From NCBI GenBank assembly GCA_907163375.1, contig CAJQUW010002202.1:434001-498000 (forward strand): a stretch of 64,000 nt of DNA, read 5' to 3'. Positions 9,653 to 21,680 of this stretch are shown piece by piece; within the stretch, counting starts at the first letter, position 1; every line of letters begins with the position of its first letter. The notes beneath the pieces were generated by a model. That model saw only the letters and a list, made by a program, of their open reading frames with translations. It had not been told where the DNA came from and searched no databases. This stretch comes from Prostheceraeus crozeri (Eukaryota; Platyhelminthes; Polycladida; Euryleptidae). The translations under genes were made by a program, and so were the position numbers.

Positions 9653-10018
9653 TTACCTTCTGTCATTGTTTGAGATCTCGAGATTGGATTCCGCATTCCT
9701 ACGCTGCAAAACTTTCTCCAAGAATTTCATCTTCTCGTAGAACCTCCACTTCGGCTGATGTCCACCTGCATCACCACTTCTCTTCTTGGCGTTTCTTCTT
9801 GATCTCACAAAGCCATCTCGTAGTGATCGCCATCGGGCTTTCACAGTTGATGGCTCTACACCAAGACTTTGGCCAATGACGTTCCAAGAATTATTGGATT
9901 TTACCAAGTCCTTATAGTCAGGTAGGCTCATATCCCAAAGATGGTCACAATCCCGAACATATTCAATCAATTGGTCGTCGTTCATTGTTGTTGTCGTACT
10001 GTAGAAAGAATCTTGCAA
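9653..10018 (-). CDS. MADF/Myb-like DNA-binding protein of the Harbinger element
   Basis: A 121-aa minus-strand frame. It reads DDQLIEYVRDCDHLWDMSLPDYKD, then NSWNVIGQSLGVEPSTVKARWRSLRDGFVR and RFYEKMKFLEKVL. The spaced Trp residues and 'VK.RWR.LRD.F' match the MADF/trihelix-like second protein that PIF/Harbinger elements encode. It binds subterminal DNA and brings the transposase into the nucleus. It faces the transposase gene and lies close to the right end of the element. The frame looks whole apart from an uncertain start. Confidence 0.75.
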   Translation of the reverse strand: MQDSFYSTTTTMNDDQLIEYVRDCDHLWDMSLPDYKDLVKSNNSWNVIGQSLGVEPSTVKARWRSLRDGFVRSRRNAKKRSGDAGGHQPKWRFYEKMKFLEKVLQRRNAESNLEISNNDRR

Positions 10019-10169
10019 TGATTCCTACACGACATGGCGTACAGCTATATTTCATCTTGACTGTCACTCAACCAGCAATAGTGTCCAGTGACGAATTCAT
10101 TCTATTACGCATATGTTGTTGATACAAATTGATCATTGTGCTGTGAAACATAGAAATAGAACTTTTACA

Positions 10170-10335
10170 GCACGCTGTACAGCAAATAATTTGTCGGCAG
10201 ACAGCAGTTTTATGCTGTTGACAGCAGATGATGTTGCAACAAATTGACGATTATGTTGCACAGCAAAAATGTACAGCATTTGCAGCTTTGCTGTACAGCA
10301 CATAATTTACCGAACAGCAAAAGTAAAATGAACCT
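10170..10335 (-). repeat. Harbinger right end with CTGTACAG motifs
   Basis: The final bases GTAAAATGAACCT are the inverse of the left end, followed by the TAA target duplication. Inside are further TGCTGTACAGCA-type palindromes (about 10170, 10290) and related GCTGT/ACAGC half-sites, mirroring the left end. Confidence 0.7.
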
Positions 10336-10371
10336 TAAATCAGCATATCGGAGGACGGATGTTACAAGTGG

Positions 10372-10885
10372 TTGCATATTTAACCTAATCATACTTCAAC
10401 TCGTTTCAGGTACTAATGATTGTTGATTGGAATCACCGCCTCAAATTATGTTAATTCATAATTAATCCGCTCCTCCCATCAGATAACTGGATTTATTCAT
10501 CTGCTGCGGAGTGTGATATGCAAATAAAATCATTACTAAATACAATTCAAACTAAAATATGTGAACATAATTCATGATATAATAGCATAAAATGATGCAT
10601 GCCTTGTCTCCTCTCCTCCACATGAATTCCGCATTCGTACCATCATCCAATTATCTTCCAATTATAAGTGTGCTCTATAACATTGTTTAGTCATTAGTAT
10701 ACATTTGTCTCATCGATCTCATTGAAGACAGTCATCACGGCGCAGTGTGATTTTATCTCTCATTTCACTCACATCCCTTGTCATCTTTTCATTCATCCAT
10801 ATGTATGATCTTTTCATTGTAAATTTATCCATCATGTTTGACCCACGAGGTGGGCAATAAACCATTTTGAATTTTTTGAGTTTTG
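10372..10885. repeat. Dispersed repeat unit, copy 1, with LINE-like 3' tail
   Basis: It begins near TTTCAGGTACTAATGATTG and contains ATCTGCTGCGGAGTGTGATATG. It ends with a short hairpin (CCCACGAGGTGGG) directly before CAATAAACCATTTTGAATTT. Related sequence recurs at 11000-11150 and 12270-12830. The hairpin plus AATAAA plus TTTTGAATTT ending is typical of LINE or LINE-mobilised SINE 3' ends. Confidence 0.45.
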
Positions 10886-10999
10886 AAAGAGAAAGAAGGT
10901 CAGATTGACATGGTAGACAGATCACATGAATGATTCGCCGGCCCCTAGCTAAAAATCTTTATCGGAGGACGGTTGTCAGCCCGCACAAAATTATTTGTA

Positions 11000-11165
11000 A
11001 TCAATTTCCTCTGATCTCATTCCAGGTATGTACTGAACATTTTTGATTCAAAAACTTTGAGCCTGATTAAATAACCGTGCCTCCGATTAAATAAACGGAT
11101 TAATAATCTCTGCTGGGTGTGATGTGATTACAATCTTGATACATGCTTTTTCTCCTCTCCTCCCT
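11000..11165. repeat. Dispersed repeat unit, copy 2 (partial)
   Basis: Shares CATTCCAGGTATGTACTGAAC, CCTCCGATTAAATAAACGG and CTGCTGGGTGTGATGTG in the same order with the copies at 10.4 and 12.3 kb. It has no 3' tail of its own. A CTCTCCTCC tract follows in both this copy and copy 1. Confidence 0.45.
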
Positions 11166-12269
11166 GTATCTCATCAAGTCACGATTCATGATAATAATAA
11201 TAATTAGGGCGCTTGGTACTATGACGTGAATAGGAGGCGATTTGTACGTAGCGCCCTCCCATTTTCATTTGATATCTATGATGAGTTGAAACTCTATATT
11301 ACTTGCACATGTAGGGCTAGTTGTCCTTTATCTATAACTACAATATGTATGCACGCTCGTAATATCTGTGCTACCCTGTTTTATCGACATGATTGAAAAA
11401 AAAATGTTACAATAAAATTATAGAGCGCTCTGTACACTTTTAATAAAATATAAAAAAAGTTAGCTCTAGAAAAGTTTCTCGATTATCCTTATTAACTATT
11501 CGCATTCGTCCTAAGTTAGTTTTGCAAAATTCATCGCCTTCGAAATTTTCCGCATGCTAGCAGCGAAAATTGGTTATTGGTACCATCATACCAAAGATGG
11601 AAATGACTAGGCATGATGACAGTGATTTCATCAGGATGTGGCAATGCAAACTGACAGCTAGTAGCAACTAATTGAAGCCAATGAGGAGCGATGCACTAAA
11701 CTGATACTATCAAAGACATATTTCTGTAATTTGTAGACTCATTTCGCGATGTCAGATGACCATTTCAGCTACTGGGACGAATGTGCGTCTCAAATTATGA
11801 CGTTGGATGATGCAATTTTTTTATTCTTCTGCTACGAAAGCTTGGTTTAATTGTGTATTAGAAGTTTGTCTATACCTACACATGCGCCATGTCTTTTCTT
11901 TGATAATCTTATCGCTTGGGTCATATAAAGTGTAAGACTCATTGTATCGAACATTTTAGAGATGCTGCATAGAAAGTATATTTGTTTAGTCCAAGATAAT
12001 CGACATAACAAGTAAACTTAATATTTCCTCACGTGATGCATCATTGTTGATAGATAAATGAAGAGTAGATATAATATCGGACTATTAAGCAAACTCATAC
12101 TTCAATGTAATTACAAAAAAATACGGTCTAAGACAAATATTGGTCCTCATCGGTCCTCGAAAATTACATTGAGACGTAATTTGTAATTGCACTACACTTT
12201 TAAGCAATAACATTTCATGAGCAACTGCTACAAGTCTGCTTGCTGAATTGTATCAGCACAACTATAATT
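11166..12269. other. Non-coding DNA, nothing recognised
   Basis: No domain-bearing frame. The only pattern noticed is AGGGCGC at 11206 facing GCGCCCT at 11252, a short inverted pair. Confidence 0.4.
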
Positions 12270-12830
12270 TTCAAATTCATTTCAGGTATGTACCAAACAT
12301 TATAGTCTAAATTACTTGATAATACCAAATAACCGGTCCTCCGATTAAATAGTAGGATATTAGGGTTACTAATCTGCTGCTGGGTGTGATGTGTAAATAA
12401 AGCCATCTATTAAAAGAAAATAATTGACATGAAACGCTAAATAAGAGAAAATGAGTAATACGCAAATATTGAAATGAAATTGTCATTGCAACTTATTTAT
12501 GCATGAAATGTCTCTTCTCAATGTCACATGTGTCAGTTAATGTTGATTTTGATCGTGCATCTCGTGTGTTTCATATCATCGTACAAGTAACCTCATTATC
12601 CCAGAAATTTTTCAGACTTTCACTCCCAGGATCTCATTTTATGGTGAACAACGGCGGCGCGGTGCAGTGCAGTATCTTAAACTTCATATTATCATCATTG
12701 TCATCTTTCCCTTCCAGTTACAATTAATCATATTTCATTGTTCATTTACTGCATGCTATTTCATCCATGTTTGTTCCCAACTTGGGCAATAAACTATTTT
12801 GAATTTTGAGAGAGAGAGAGGAACGTGACG
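12270..12830. repeat. Dispersed repeat unit, copy 3, with LINE-like 3' tail
   Basis: Starts CATTTCAGGTATGTACC, shares CCTCCGATTAAATAG and CTGCTGGGTGTGATGTG with the other copies, and ends CCCAACTTGGGCAATAAACTATTTTGAATTTTG followed by a GA run. The hairpin stem (CCCA/TGGG) before AATAAA has a different sequence but the same layout as in copy 1. Confidence 0.45.
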
Positions 12831-15800
12831 ATATATCGAACGACCTAACACTAATCAATTAAAATTCAAAGTAACTAAATTAAATTGAATATGCCCGGTT
12901 AGACTGAACCACTGTGAATAAATCAAAGCAAAATTTTAATGCATGTTTCTCTTTAAATCAAACCTCGTATTGCACTGATTTGTATTCAAAACAAATTGAA
13001 CTTGGAATGCGTATGCCACTAAAATTCAAGACCCACCGAATCAATTGAAATTATAAATAAGGTGTTAATTGACTTATAAATCCACATGAAGATTAACAAT
13101 AAACGTCCATGTTCTGGTTTAAGGGAGTACAATAAAGTAAGCACTCAGAACATTTCGAAGTTTAGAATGAATAAGCTAGAATAGTTGATCGCATTTTTCG
13201 TGACTTAAGATAATTTGCATGTACATGTAAGTCAATACAAATCCTTACCAACGAAACGAACTTTACATTAACGAGATAGGATTTCGCCTTGACTGCCTTT
13301 ATGAATATCTGAGGATCTCAATTCAAATGAAGGGAGGCTCACAAACTTTTTATTTTTCAACATTGGGTCAATACAGAAATAATAAATGAACATGTATTTA
13401 ATCAACATTAGAACGGACATTTGAATGGATTGACTTGCTTGGTGACCTTCGCAAACGAAGTCATTCTATAACAAGCTAGCTCTGAAAATTTGTCTTGAGA
13501 TATATATAATTGATATTATCTTCTGCTGAACTACTTGCAGGAAGGTCAAACAAAGTCAAACGATAATGTCGGTAGGGTTAACGTTCTCTTGGGTAGTAGA
13601 GCTACTTTTTCACTGAGATTATATTTATCCGGAGCTTGGCCTGTAATGTAATTACTTTGATCTTTGATTTTTACTGTTTTCATAATTTCATGTCAAACTT
13701 AATTACACATTTTGCTCATTAAATTCTATGAAAGACTATTGAAAATTCTACCTTTTTTATTTGTAGTGCGCATAATCAGAGAATTTGGCCACTCGTGCTA
13801 AGACCATGACGTTAAAGGACTAGCACAGATACACATATTTAAACAGATGTAACCTTGCTGCTCTGTTGAAATATGTGTATATATTTTTCAGCCCCTCTAT
13901 TTAGTATAAAATCCGCTTTGCTATAGACAAATTGCCTTTTGTAGCCTGAAATAGAGGGTGCTGAAATTCACAGGATTAAATGGCATGTATGAAAAGTCCA
14001 TGAAGAATTCTAGGCTAAAAAAGAATAAAATGCAATATCCAATTCAGTTGTCAGTGAGAGTTTGATGATGATTCTCACATGGCACGTTTGTACTTTGATA
14101 AAGATTCATTATCATATTGGGTTAATTTGTAGTCTTACTCAATATTCGAACATCAAAGTTAGAGTCAGGAGTAAATTCCTCCTCGCAACTCAAAACTGTT
14201 CAGATAATGAGTTGCATTTTCAATGACGGGTTTGATTTTCTGAACAATTCATCAATTGAATAAGCTTCACGCATCAGGTTCATAATACTTCTGCTGATGT
14301 TTGATATGCGCTTTAATAAGATTAGGAGTGATCTATGTATCAATCAATCCCTTCATACATTTATGAGAAAGTCAAAATTTACACTTAATGTATGAGTAAT
14401 GAAAATTGTATGTCACACAATTAACGAATTTTTTTCAACACACAAATTACTACAATCTGATGAAGATTGAGAACTTAGGCATCGTCCTTGATCACGAAGA
14501 TGACATGGATTTATAAAACAATATTTATATTTGTCAAAAAACAAAAGTTAGAGAGAATAATAAGCATGGAGTGATAGTGGTGCATACTATTCGCATTTCA
14601 CAACCTCACCTTTGCACAACTTCCATCTTTGGCACTCGTATAACAATTAAGTTGCGTTTATGTTATCTGCAGTAACAAATTAGTGAAATGACGAGTGCGT
14701 ATATACTTATCTGGGCCAATGAGATTAGCAGAAATTAGAACTGACTTTGGCATTAAATTGCAATAACTGAATATAATTCATGAATATTCTTATAGCAGAG
14801 ATGTAAGTGCAAGATTAAAGAACCTCCTAGAGGCAGCAGACCTCGATATCTCAATATTTCATCTTCATTTTGTAGTTCTCGTTTTTCTGCAAACTAAATT
14901 ATAAATTTCCGCAATTGAAACTACCAATGTCGTGCCAATACATATTCGTGCACTTAAAACAAGCTGTGCTAGTGCCAAAAAGTGGAAATGTTGTGGATTG
15001 AGTTGCACTCGTCATATTATTTTCACACTCGTCATGATATTTTCACACGATTCACCTATTTTCACAGAACGGGAAATCCAACAGGAGGTGCTTGAGTTGT
15101 CATTATTCGATTTCGTTAAAAACTTGTTTCGTTGGTTTTGCGAAATGGTATTTCTTAAACTTAAAATAGAAGTATCTGATGAAAATTTACACACTGGCCT
15201 AATTTTGAAGCAATCGATGTACCTGGTAGCAGCCAAGGCGCCATGTCAAAATTGAGGAAATAATAGAATCTGCTTCACAAATTCTCAGAAGCAATTCAAC
15301 CAAAAAGTTAATCTTCACATTGAAATTACTTTGAAACCACAAGTTTCGTCTGATTCAACGAAGTTCATGCCGATGCCCATGGGACTTGGCCGCTGTTTCT
15401 CATTGTTATTGACCCATTGAGAAATTCATTCAACAACTGTTATTTGAAAGTGAGACAAAGCGAAGACAATTGAGGTTAGGGGAATCAATTATTTCAACAG
15501 CAATAATTTCTCTCACGCAATCCAGACACTTATGTTGTGACATCAATAACAGTTAGGACGGAGGAAATTGTAGGGTATTTTATCTGAAATGTTGATCAGT
15601 ATTTTGGAAGTGGTGCGAACGTTAAGACGTATATTTTGTAGCAGACTAGAAATATACAAAATATGACAAAAGCAAGTCGCAAAAATGTTTGTCGTGAGAC
15701 AGAAATATCACAAATCTAATGTTTTCACCATACCCAAACAACTTTTTATTACAACAATGTAAATTGATTGTACAAAACTTAGAGTTAACCATTGGATAAA

Positions 15801-16729
15801 ATGCACAAGCAAAAAGGTTTACAAGAACATGCACAGGATGGCAAAGGCTTTGCTCCAACATTTTCAAGTTGACAAGTTGAATCAACAATTCGAGTTCCGT
15901 GTGAAAATAACGAGTATTGCACTAAAATTAATTTGGGAACTATAATCAATTAATTGCATCTACATCCGGCATTTGATGTGTAACTCTTCCTACTACTCAT
16001 TACTGCTGTTTCATCCATTCTTATGCAAGTGATTTTTGGCCGAGTTACAAATTAAAGAGTCATTAGGGAGGAATCATCAAAAGCTCATCTCTCAAGCATT
16101 GCGACTCTTAGAAACTGGACATTCTCCTGCTCTGTCTAGCCTCGAGGTCGAATCGAGTATGAGAACAAAAACAATTTCCCAATCAAATCATATAAATACT
16201 GCATAAACTCTACTGTCATTGCCAGAGTGACAGTAGAAAATCCTTTCAATGTATTGGCAATTTTTATATTAGAAAACGTATCAACTTAAAATATGAAGCT
16301 CGCATTACCATAGAGATGAGCATGCAGATGCGACTTCATGCCAATTTGAACACTTTTCCGAGAAAATGTTTTGAAGTGACTGAAAATAGCTCTCTTTTAT
16401 TAACAGAAGAGGTCTGACGTAAGTAGCAATACATTTGAATTACATGGTGAATTCACTGCAGCTCTGTAAGTAGCTTTGCATGTTAGATTGAAGTTTCAAA
16501 TGCTCTTCTACTTCTAATGATCAATACGGTTTCCTTCTTCACAGCGCTGTGATAAGCCGGAATGGGACCTATCTGTGCGATCATCTTCAATAGCAAGGAA
16601 TGGATTTGTTCTGAAAATCTATCATTATTTTAACACGGAATGAAATCGTTTACCTATTTTCGTAGAAAACATCTTAATGATGATAATGTGATATCTTTCA
16701 TCAGGAGTTACATCGTCAGAATAAAGTAC
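12831..16729. other. Long non-coding stretch
   Basis: Nearly 4 kb without a frame that shows a recognisable domain on either strand. The small open frames here have no conserved motifs and match the local base composition. If 16730-16963 is a host exon on the minus strand, this is downstream intron or flank. Confidence 0.45.
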
Positions 16730-16963
16730 CTTCGGCACTTGTTCCATCCGATTCTGGCAGAGTTGTTGGCCTTGACGTCAAGCGAATTGTTGAATTGGGA
16801 TGATTCACACCGATATTGGCCGCAGCACGTGCCACATCATCCACACTACCTCCCTTTCCACTGTCTTCATAGGAGAGTTCCGATTGTCGAGGGTCCTCCT
16901 CGTACATCTCCGGGAGATGATGAGCATTCACCACAGCTGTTGGCTGGAAACGCAGACGGGATT
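16730..16963 (-). CDS. Probable host exon, possibly a cadherin-type cytoplasmic tail
   Basis: On the minus strand a pyrimidine-rich tract and TTTAACAG precede the segment, and it ends AAG followed by GTACTT. The enclosed 234 bp are open, divisible by three, and start and end in the same phase, as expected of a real internal exon. The peptide includes VVNAHHLPEMYEEDPRQSE, then LSYEDSGKGGSVDDVARAAA and STIRLTSRPTTLPES. The acidic 'DSGKGGS.DD' stretch recalls the intracellular tails of protocadherin or Fat/Dachsous-like cadherins; this family call is a guess from memory of that motif. GC content is higher than in its surroundings. No neighbouring exon of the same gene was recognised in the window. 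Confidence 0.5.
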
Positions 16964-17760
16964 CTGTTAAAGAGTGCAGAAAATTATCTTTCTGCACTCC
17001 GTCCAATAGATATATTTATTCGTTTTATATACATGCGTTTCACAATTCCTTTGCAGGATTGAATCAGTTAAAGCTAAGCATATCAATTTTGTCTTCAATA
17101 CAATTCTTTGAAAAAATGGATGGAAGCAAATTTTAGCACACTTTTACCGAAAGCAGAAAAGTCAAAGATATAATATAACAAATATATTCGATGTTTTAGA
17201 CCCATGGGAATTCATTGCTTCTGTCTGCTTCAGTTGTATTCGATGATAACAGACGAGAAAGAAATAACTTAAGATAAACTCGAGCGAGCATTTTACTTAC
17301 TGACATCGGGTTCGGATAAGAGCTACACATCGGATCCGGGAATCGGAGTCCGACTCGAATTCAATTTGATTCGGATTCGGAAATTAATGATGAAAAATTT
17401 GGAATTCTGTTTTTGTATAAAATCGTCCAATCAGATGGACACAAGCACTCGGATACGACAGACAGCTCAGGTTCGACCACATTGGCGGTCATCGAGCGAA
17501 TAATATTACAGCTGATAAAGCTACACACTGTCATACGTCCGTATATATATTATACAAAAAATTAATATCAGTTAGACACTCCGAATACACACGCTCTCAC
17601 TTGTTCTCCATAGGTGCTTTCGTGTCATCTTGGTCAAATGATGGGCCTGTAAGTCTTCTTGCTGCACTACCACTGGTTCAAGCCTATACCTACGACTACT
17701 GATGATACCTTTAAACGTAATCTGTTGAGAATCCCATTTCAAAATTCAATTAAGTTAAAA
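16964..17760. other. Non-coding DNA, possible intron
   Basis: No recognisable frame or repeat. It lies upstream of the probable exon on the minus strand. Confidence 0.4.
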
Positions 17761-17935
17761 AGCTAATGTTTGGCCAGGGAGTCCTTTCTTCCGCAGTAAG
17801 ATAAAGTAAAGCACAAATATTTTGCCATTCATCACAACATCCTTGACAAAGCAAGAAGCGAAAATTTGGGAAAAAGGTAAAATATTTGTGTTTTACTTTT
17901 TGTTGCCAGGTCTCCCAGGGCAAACATTAGATTTT
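17761..17935. repeat. Fold-back repeat
   Basis: The left arm (17761-17826: TAATGTTTGGCCAGGGAGTC, later AAGCACAAATATTTTGCC) is mirrored, with substitutions and small gaps, by 17876-17935. The arms of about 60 bp surround a 50-bp loop. It could be a small MITE or a hairpin-forming relic. Confidence 0.5.
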
Positions 17936-20036
17936 GAATTGTAGATTGGCCAGCAAATATTTGCAAAACATGGTTCAATTAAGTTAGTATTCAAGTCATT
18001 TAGGAACTTCTTCAGATCCAACTCATAAAGTTTCACAGATCGTTTCATAGATTCTAAATCATAAGAAGCTTCAGCTTGACAAATGAGAAAATTTATATCC
18101 ATAGATTGACATTGAAAACCGTAGTATGGATGCTAAGAAGACATTTGCCAATTGTTTTGTAAGCGATGAGGTTAACTCTTCACTGTTTAAACCCAAGAGT
18201 AAGTTCATCTAGGTGGAGTGAAGCCTTTCCTTATTCTCACATCTTCAAAATGATTTGCGTGTCAAACTTTCTATCTGCAATTTCCTCCGTAAGTTGCTCA
18301 GCATCACGGTGCCATTATTTATCACTTCCGACTCAGTCATTAAGTTAACACCTGGGGTCATGCAATGTTTAACACGCAAATAGATTGCGAATATGACTCA
18401 GCTTTGTACTATGAATTCTTATTTTGAGAAATAGGCCAGAGTACGATGGATTCTTTAATTCCCTCATGACATATGATTGCTTCCTTGATCCTTCTATTTT
18501 CCTCGATCCGGTTAGACAGCCTAGCCAAGTGATCTGATGAAGAGAAGATAGAAGATATCGAACTAAACCGACCGCGAAATTTAGAGAGGATATAAACCCG
18601 CTTAGTTCCCACTAGAGTTAGCCTCCGCATGTCGTCAAGACGCAAGGAGAATATTTAAGAAATATTCAGATTCGCGATGAACTTTCTCAGTCGGAAAAGT
18701 CTTCTGATATTCATTTGATCTGAATTCACTTACAATGATGGCAAGCGAGCATCCTCTCATGAGTAGAAAATCAGAAAATATAATCGGGTGAATTACGTAA
18801 GAAACAGACCCTGAAACAAATGATACAAAGTGATAAAGGTTAGCCGTTCGACCTTTCATAAGATAAAGACACTTATCGATTCATCTTTTTATGTTGTTAT
18901 TTGATTCAATCAGTAGGTACCTTCTTGGTGAAAATATGAAAGTGATGTGATAACGGTATTTCTGATGCGCACTAAATCGCATTTTCAGTGTTAGTGCGAG
19001 TTAATGGATTCACGATCATCCTTGTGGCATCAATCAACGCTACCTGACGTAAGATAAGCAACAATTCGTTTTCAATTTAATTCATTTAAGATTTATTACA
19101 ACCTTAAAACTGTGATTTCAAGATTTAAGTCAAATGTATGATGTAAGTCAGAAAGGAAAATGCAGAAACTTCATGATAATCAAAAAATCTGTTCCACAGC
19201 ATTAGTAGTAGTAGTAGTGAAGTGTATATATTTCACAAAAATAAAAATTAGTCAATACAAATAGCGGAGAGTAAAGTGTGACATTTACATACAAATAAAG
19301 TTGCAGTTACTCAAGAGTTCAAGCTCAGGGTTGGAAGGGTATATTGTTATCAAGACAAGCTTTTATAAAAAATGTGTTGCTTCTTCTAGCGGTGCGAAAG
19401 GTGTCTACTGCAAAGTGTCTTGAAAAATGTAGACGACGAGGAACAATGTCTCTCAAAGGATGAAGTGGGTTTTCAGTAAAAAAAGAAAAAAATAACTTGT
19501 AATTATTTGTTTTGATAGATGCTAATCTTTCTCTATTATAAATTTAATTTTTGAGGCTGTGCATCTTAAATGTACAGGACCGCGCTTGGTCGGGTTTGAG
19601 CGTCCAGGATTAAGCGGTCGAAACGCGATCGTCCTGACCAAGTTCCTGTTGATGACCTCATTAAAAATAGTCAAATAATTTGTATGTATATTTTGTACAA
19701 TTCTATTTCACGTTTTAGCTTAAGGAACTAATATTAAATCTCTTACACACTTGGTAGATTTTAGATAGCGTAATCCCGCTGTGTTATTAGCTAGATCTGG
19801 TATTTTGATTGGAAACAGACCTGTCCTCTTATCATCTGAATGGGCAGACTGTTAAATCGGATCTTTTCAATATATAAGTGATAAACATAATTTCGAACAG
19901 AACGACTTACTCGCCAATTCATTACACATGAGGAGAGGAGAAGCGTTGTTTGTCCTTCTAGTAAGTATTTTTAAAATTTTTAGACATTTTAGGATATAAA
20001 ACTTTTCTTTTAAATCATACTTTGTACCTATTGAAA
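17936..20036. other. Non-coding DNA with one strong hairpin
   Basis: No recognisable coding. At about 19584-19642 CTTGGTCGGG faces CCTGACCAAG (10 bp, one G-U pair if transcribed), enclosing a second stem CGGTCG/CGATCG. A run of AGT triplets lies at about 19204. Confidence 0.4.
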
Positions 20037-20037
20037 A

Positions 20038-21542
20038 TTAACTAGTCATTAGCTTGTTTTTTTTAACTGTGTTACCTTGACGCACTTTGCTACGTTGAAT
20101 TGGTGAACAGTTCATCAATATCGCATAATATGCTACATTTACATTTGAATCCGCAGATAATATGGTCAGAGCGTTTCGAAATGCGACGAATCTTAGATTG
20201 TACACTTTGAGTTCGATGACAAAAATGGGAGCAGCATGCGTTAACACAGATGAGATAATCGCGCTATATACTTCAACAAGCTGACGTTTAGATAGATGCG
20301 GCTTTAGACCACGAATGACATAAAGTCTTTGAACATGCTTTCGACACTGATTTAAAATTCTCGTCCCAGCTGACCAGTAGGCAGCAAGAACTTTTAGAAC
20401 TTTCACTACCTTGATATCAGGTATAAGTAGCACAGTAGAATTGAGAGAGCAATTGAAAATTAGTTGCTTGCTTTTAGATTTGATAATGACCATACGTCTT
20501 CGTCCACCCGAGACTGAATAGTTGACAAATTGGAGGGCGTGGGAGACTGATCAACTCTTTCAATCGAATTTAAGTCATCTGCGTATTTCATTATCTTTGC
20601 CTTTTCTGAAGAGACTTGTAGGGATCCAAAGAAGGCGCCGAACAGATACGGAACCAGGACACTTCTCTGAGGTAGCCCGGATGTTGAAGGGTAAACGGAA
20701 CCAAGCAAATCATTTTACTTTACCCGTTGTTGTCTGTCGGTTACATGCGACAGCAACCAAATTAAGAGTCCATGGTCTATTCCACGCTTGGAGAAGTCGT
20801 TGATTAGTCTATATGGCGTATTTTATCGAATGCCTTGAATAAATCGATGCTCGTTAGGTGAACGGCGACGGCGGAAGGTTGGTCTTGTTACAACATCCTG
20901 CGTCCAAAGGTGTCAAGGTTGAGCCCAGGGGTCGGAAACCGAGTAGATTCACTGCCGTATAGATTCAGCAAGCTATTTTTCATTGTGTTCAAAACAGTTT
21001 TTTCAAATATCTTGCGTAGGGCAGGAAGGAGAGATATTATGCAAACTGCTTTAGACGGGAGGTAATTCACTGCAAAAACTGGGAGGCAATCATAGCGCAA
21101 GAGCAATCATCTGTTATCTGCAAGGGTATGTTTCGTTCTCTTTGGAATAAGGCAAATTAAAGCAGTTTTCCAAAAGTCTGGAAAGACTCGACTGTGGACT
21201 GAACTCACAAAAATGTGGCGAAAAACATCGCAAATCAAGTGAGCGCTCTCTCTTAATAGACGAGGGGGAAGGGGATCAGTTCCACTTGATTTTCTGTCGT
21301 TGATACTGCAGAGGTGATGAAATACATTCTCTGACGTCATCGAACAATTCCATTTTTGATAATCGAAATTCAAAAGAGTTTCCTCTGGAGAGAGTTGACA
21401 TTTCTTTAAAGGAATCGGAGAGAATATGAAGACTTTCATGCACTCCTGACGAGAGGCTGTTCAAAGACTCGGGAGATCGTTTTCGGCCGCTGATATCGTT
21501 GACTAAACTCCAAATATTTCGATTTTTACTTAGACTAGACAT
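20038..21542 (-). pseudogene. Decayed LINE reverse transcriptase, 5'-truncated
   Basis: Minus-strand pieces in several frames follow the order of a jockey/CR1-like ORF2. First NRNIWSLVNDISGRK, then SINDRKSSGTDPLPPRLL and FPDFWKTALICLIPK, then RKIFEKTVLN, then GLPQRSVLVPYLFGAFFG with MKYADDLN (catalytic Asp pair kept). Last comes a thumb-like region with QRLYVIRGLKPHL and LVEVYSAIISSVLTHAAP. At least four frame changes or stops separate them, so it is old and inactive. No endonuclease domain or 3' tail was identified. Confidence 0.8.
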
Positions 21543-21680
21543 TCAAAATCTTTAAACCGCATCTTCATCTGTATCCACATCCGCATGCGATTGGATGCTA
21601 GTTGCCCAAACTTGGTTGTAGGTCTCACAACTGTTTTATATTTGTTCTCACTCGCGCCTGACTAAATAAGTCAGAATGAA

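Larger units (their letters stand above)
3268..10335 (+). mobile_element. PIF/Harbinger DNA transposon, split by a LINE
   Basis: The left end AGCTTCGTTTATACTTATGC and the inverse complement of the right end (AGGTTCATTTTACTTTTGC) match over most positions, and both outer flanks are TAA (3265-3267 and 10336-10338), the 3-bp target duplication expected for this superfamily. The element carries the two typical genes: a DDE transposase on the plus strand and a MADF/Myb-like DNA-binding gene on the minus strand, converging on each other. About 5.3 kb of the 7.1 kb is a LINE inserted into the transposase frame. The transposase seems to lack its later catalytic residues, so the copy is dead. Confidence 0.85.

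Noticed and set aside
14932-15255. 107-aa plus-strand frame in the long non-coding stretch
   Set aside because: No motif, no splice or codon signal beyond chance, and an overlapping minus-strand frame of similar length.
16640-17062. Plus-strand 140-aa frame opposite the probable exon
   Set aside because: It is a shadow: the minus strand has matching splice signals, phase and a more protein-like sequence.
19584-19642. Hammerhead-like sequence (GGATTAAGCGGTCGAAACGC)
   Set aside because: GAAA is present but the core reads AGGAUUA, helix III does not close and no cleavage position is in place. A plain two-stem hairpin explains it better.
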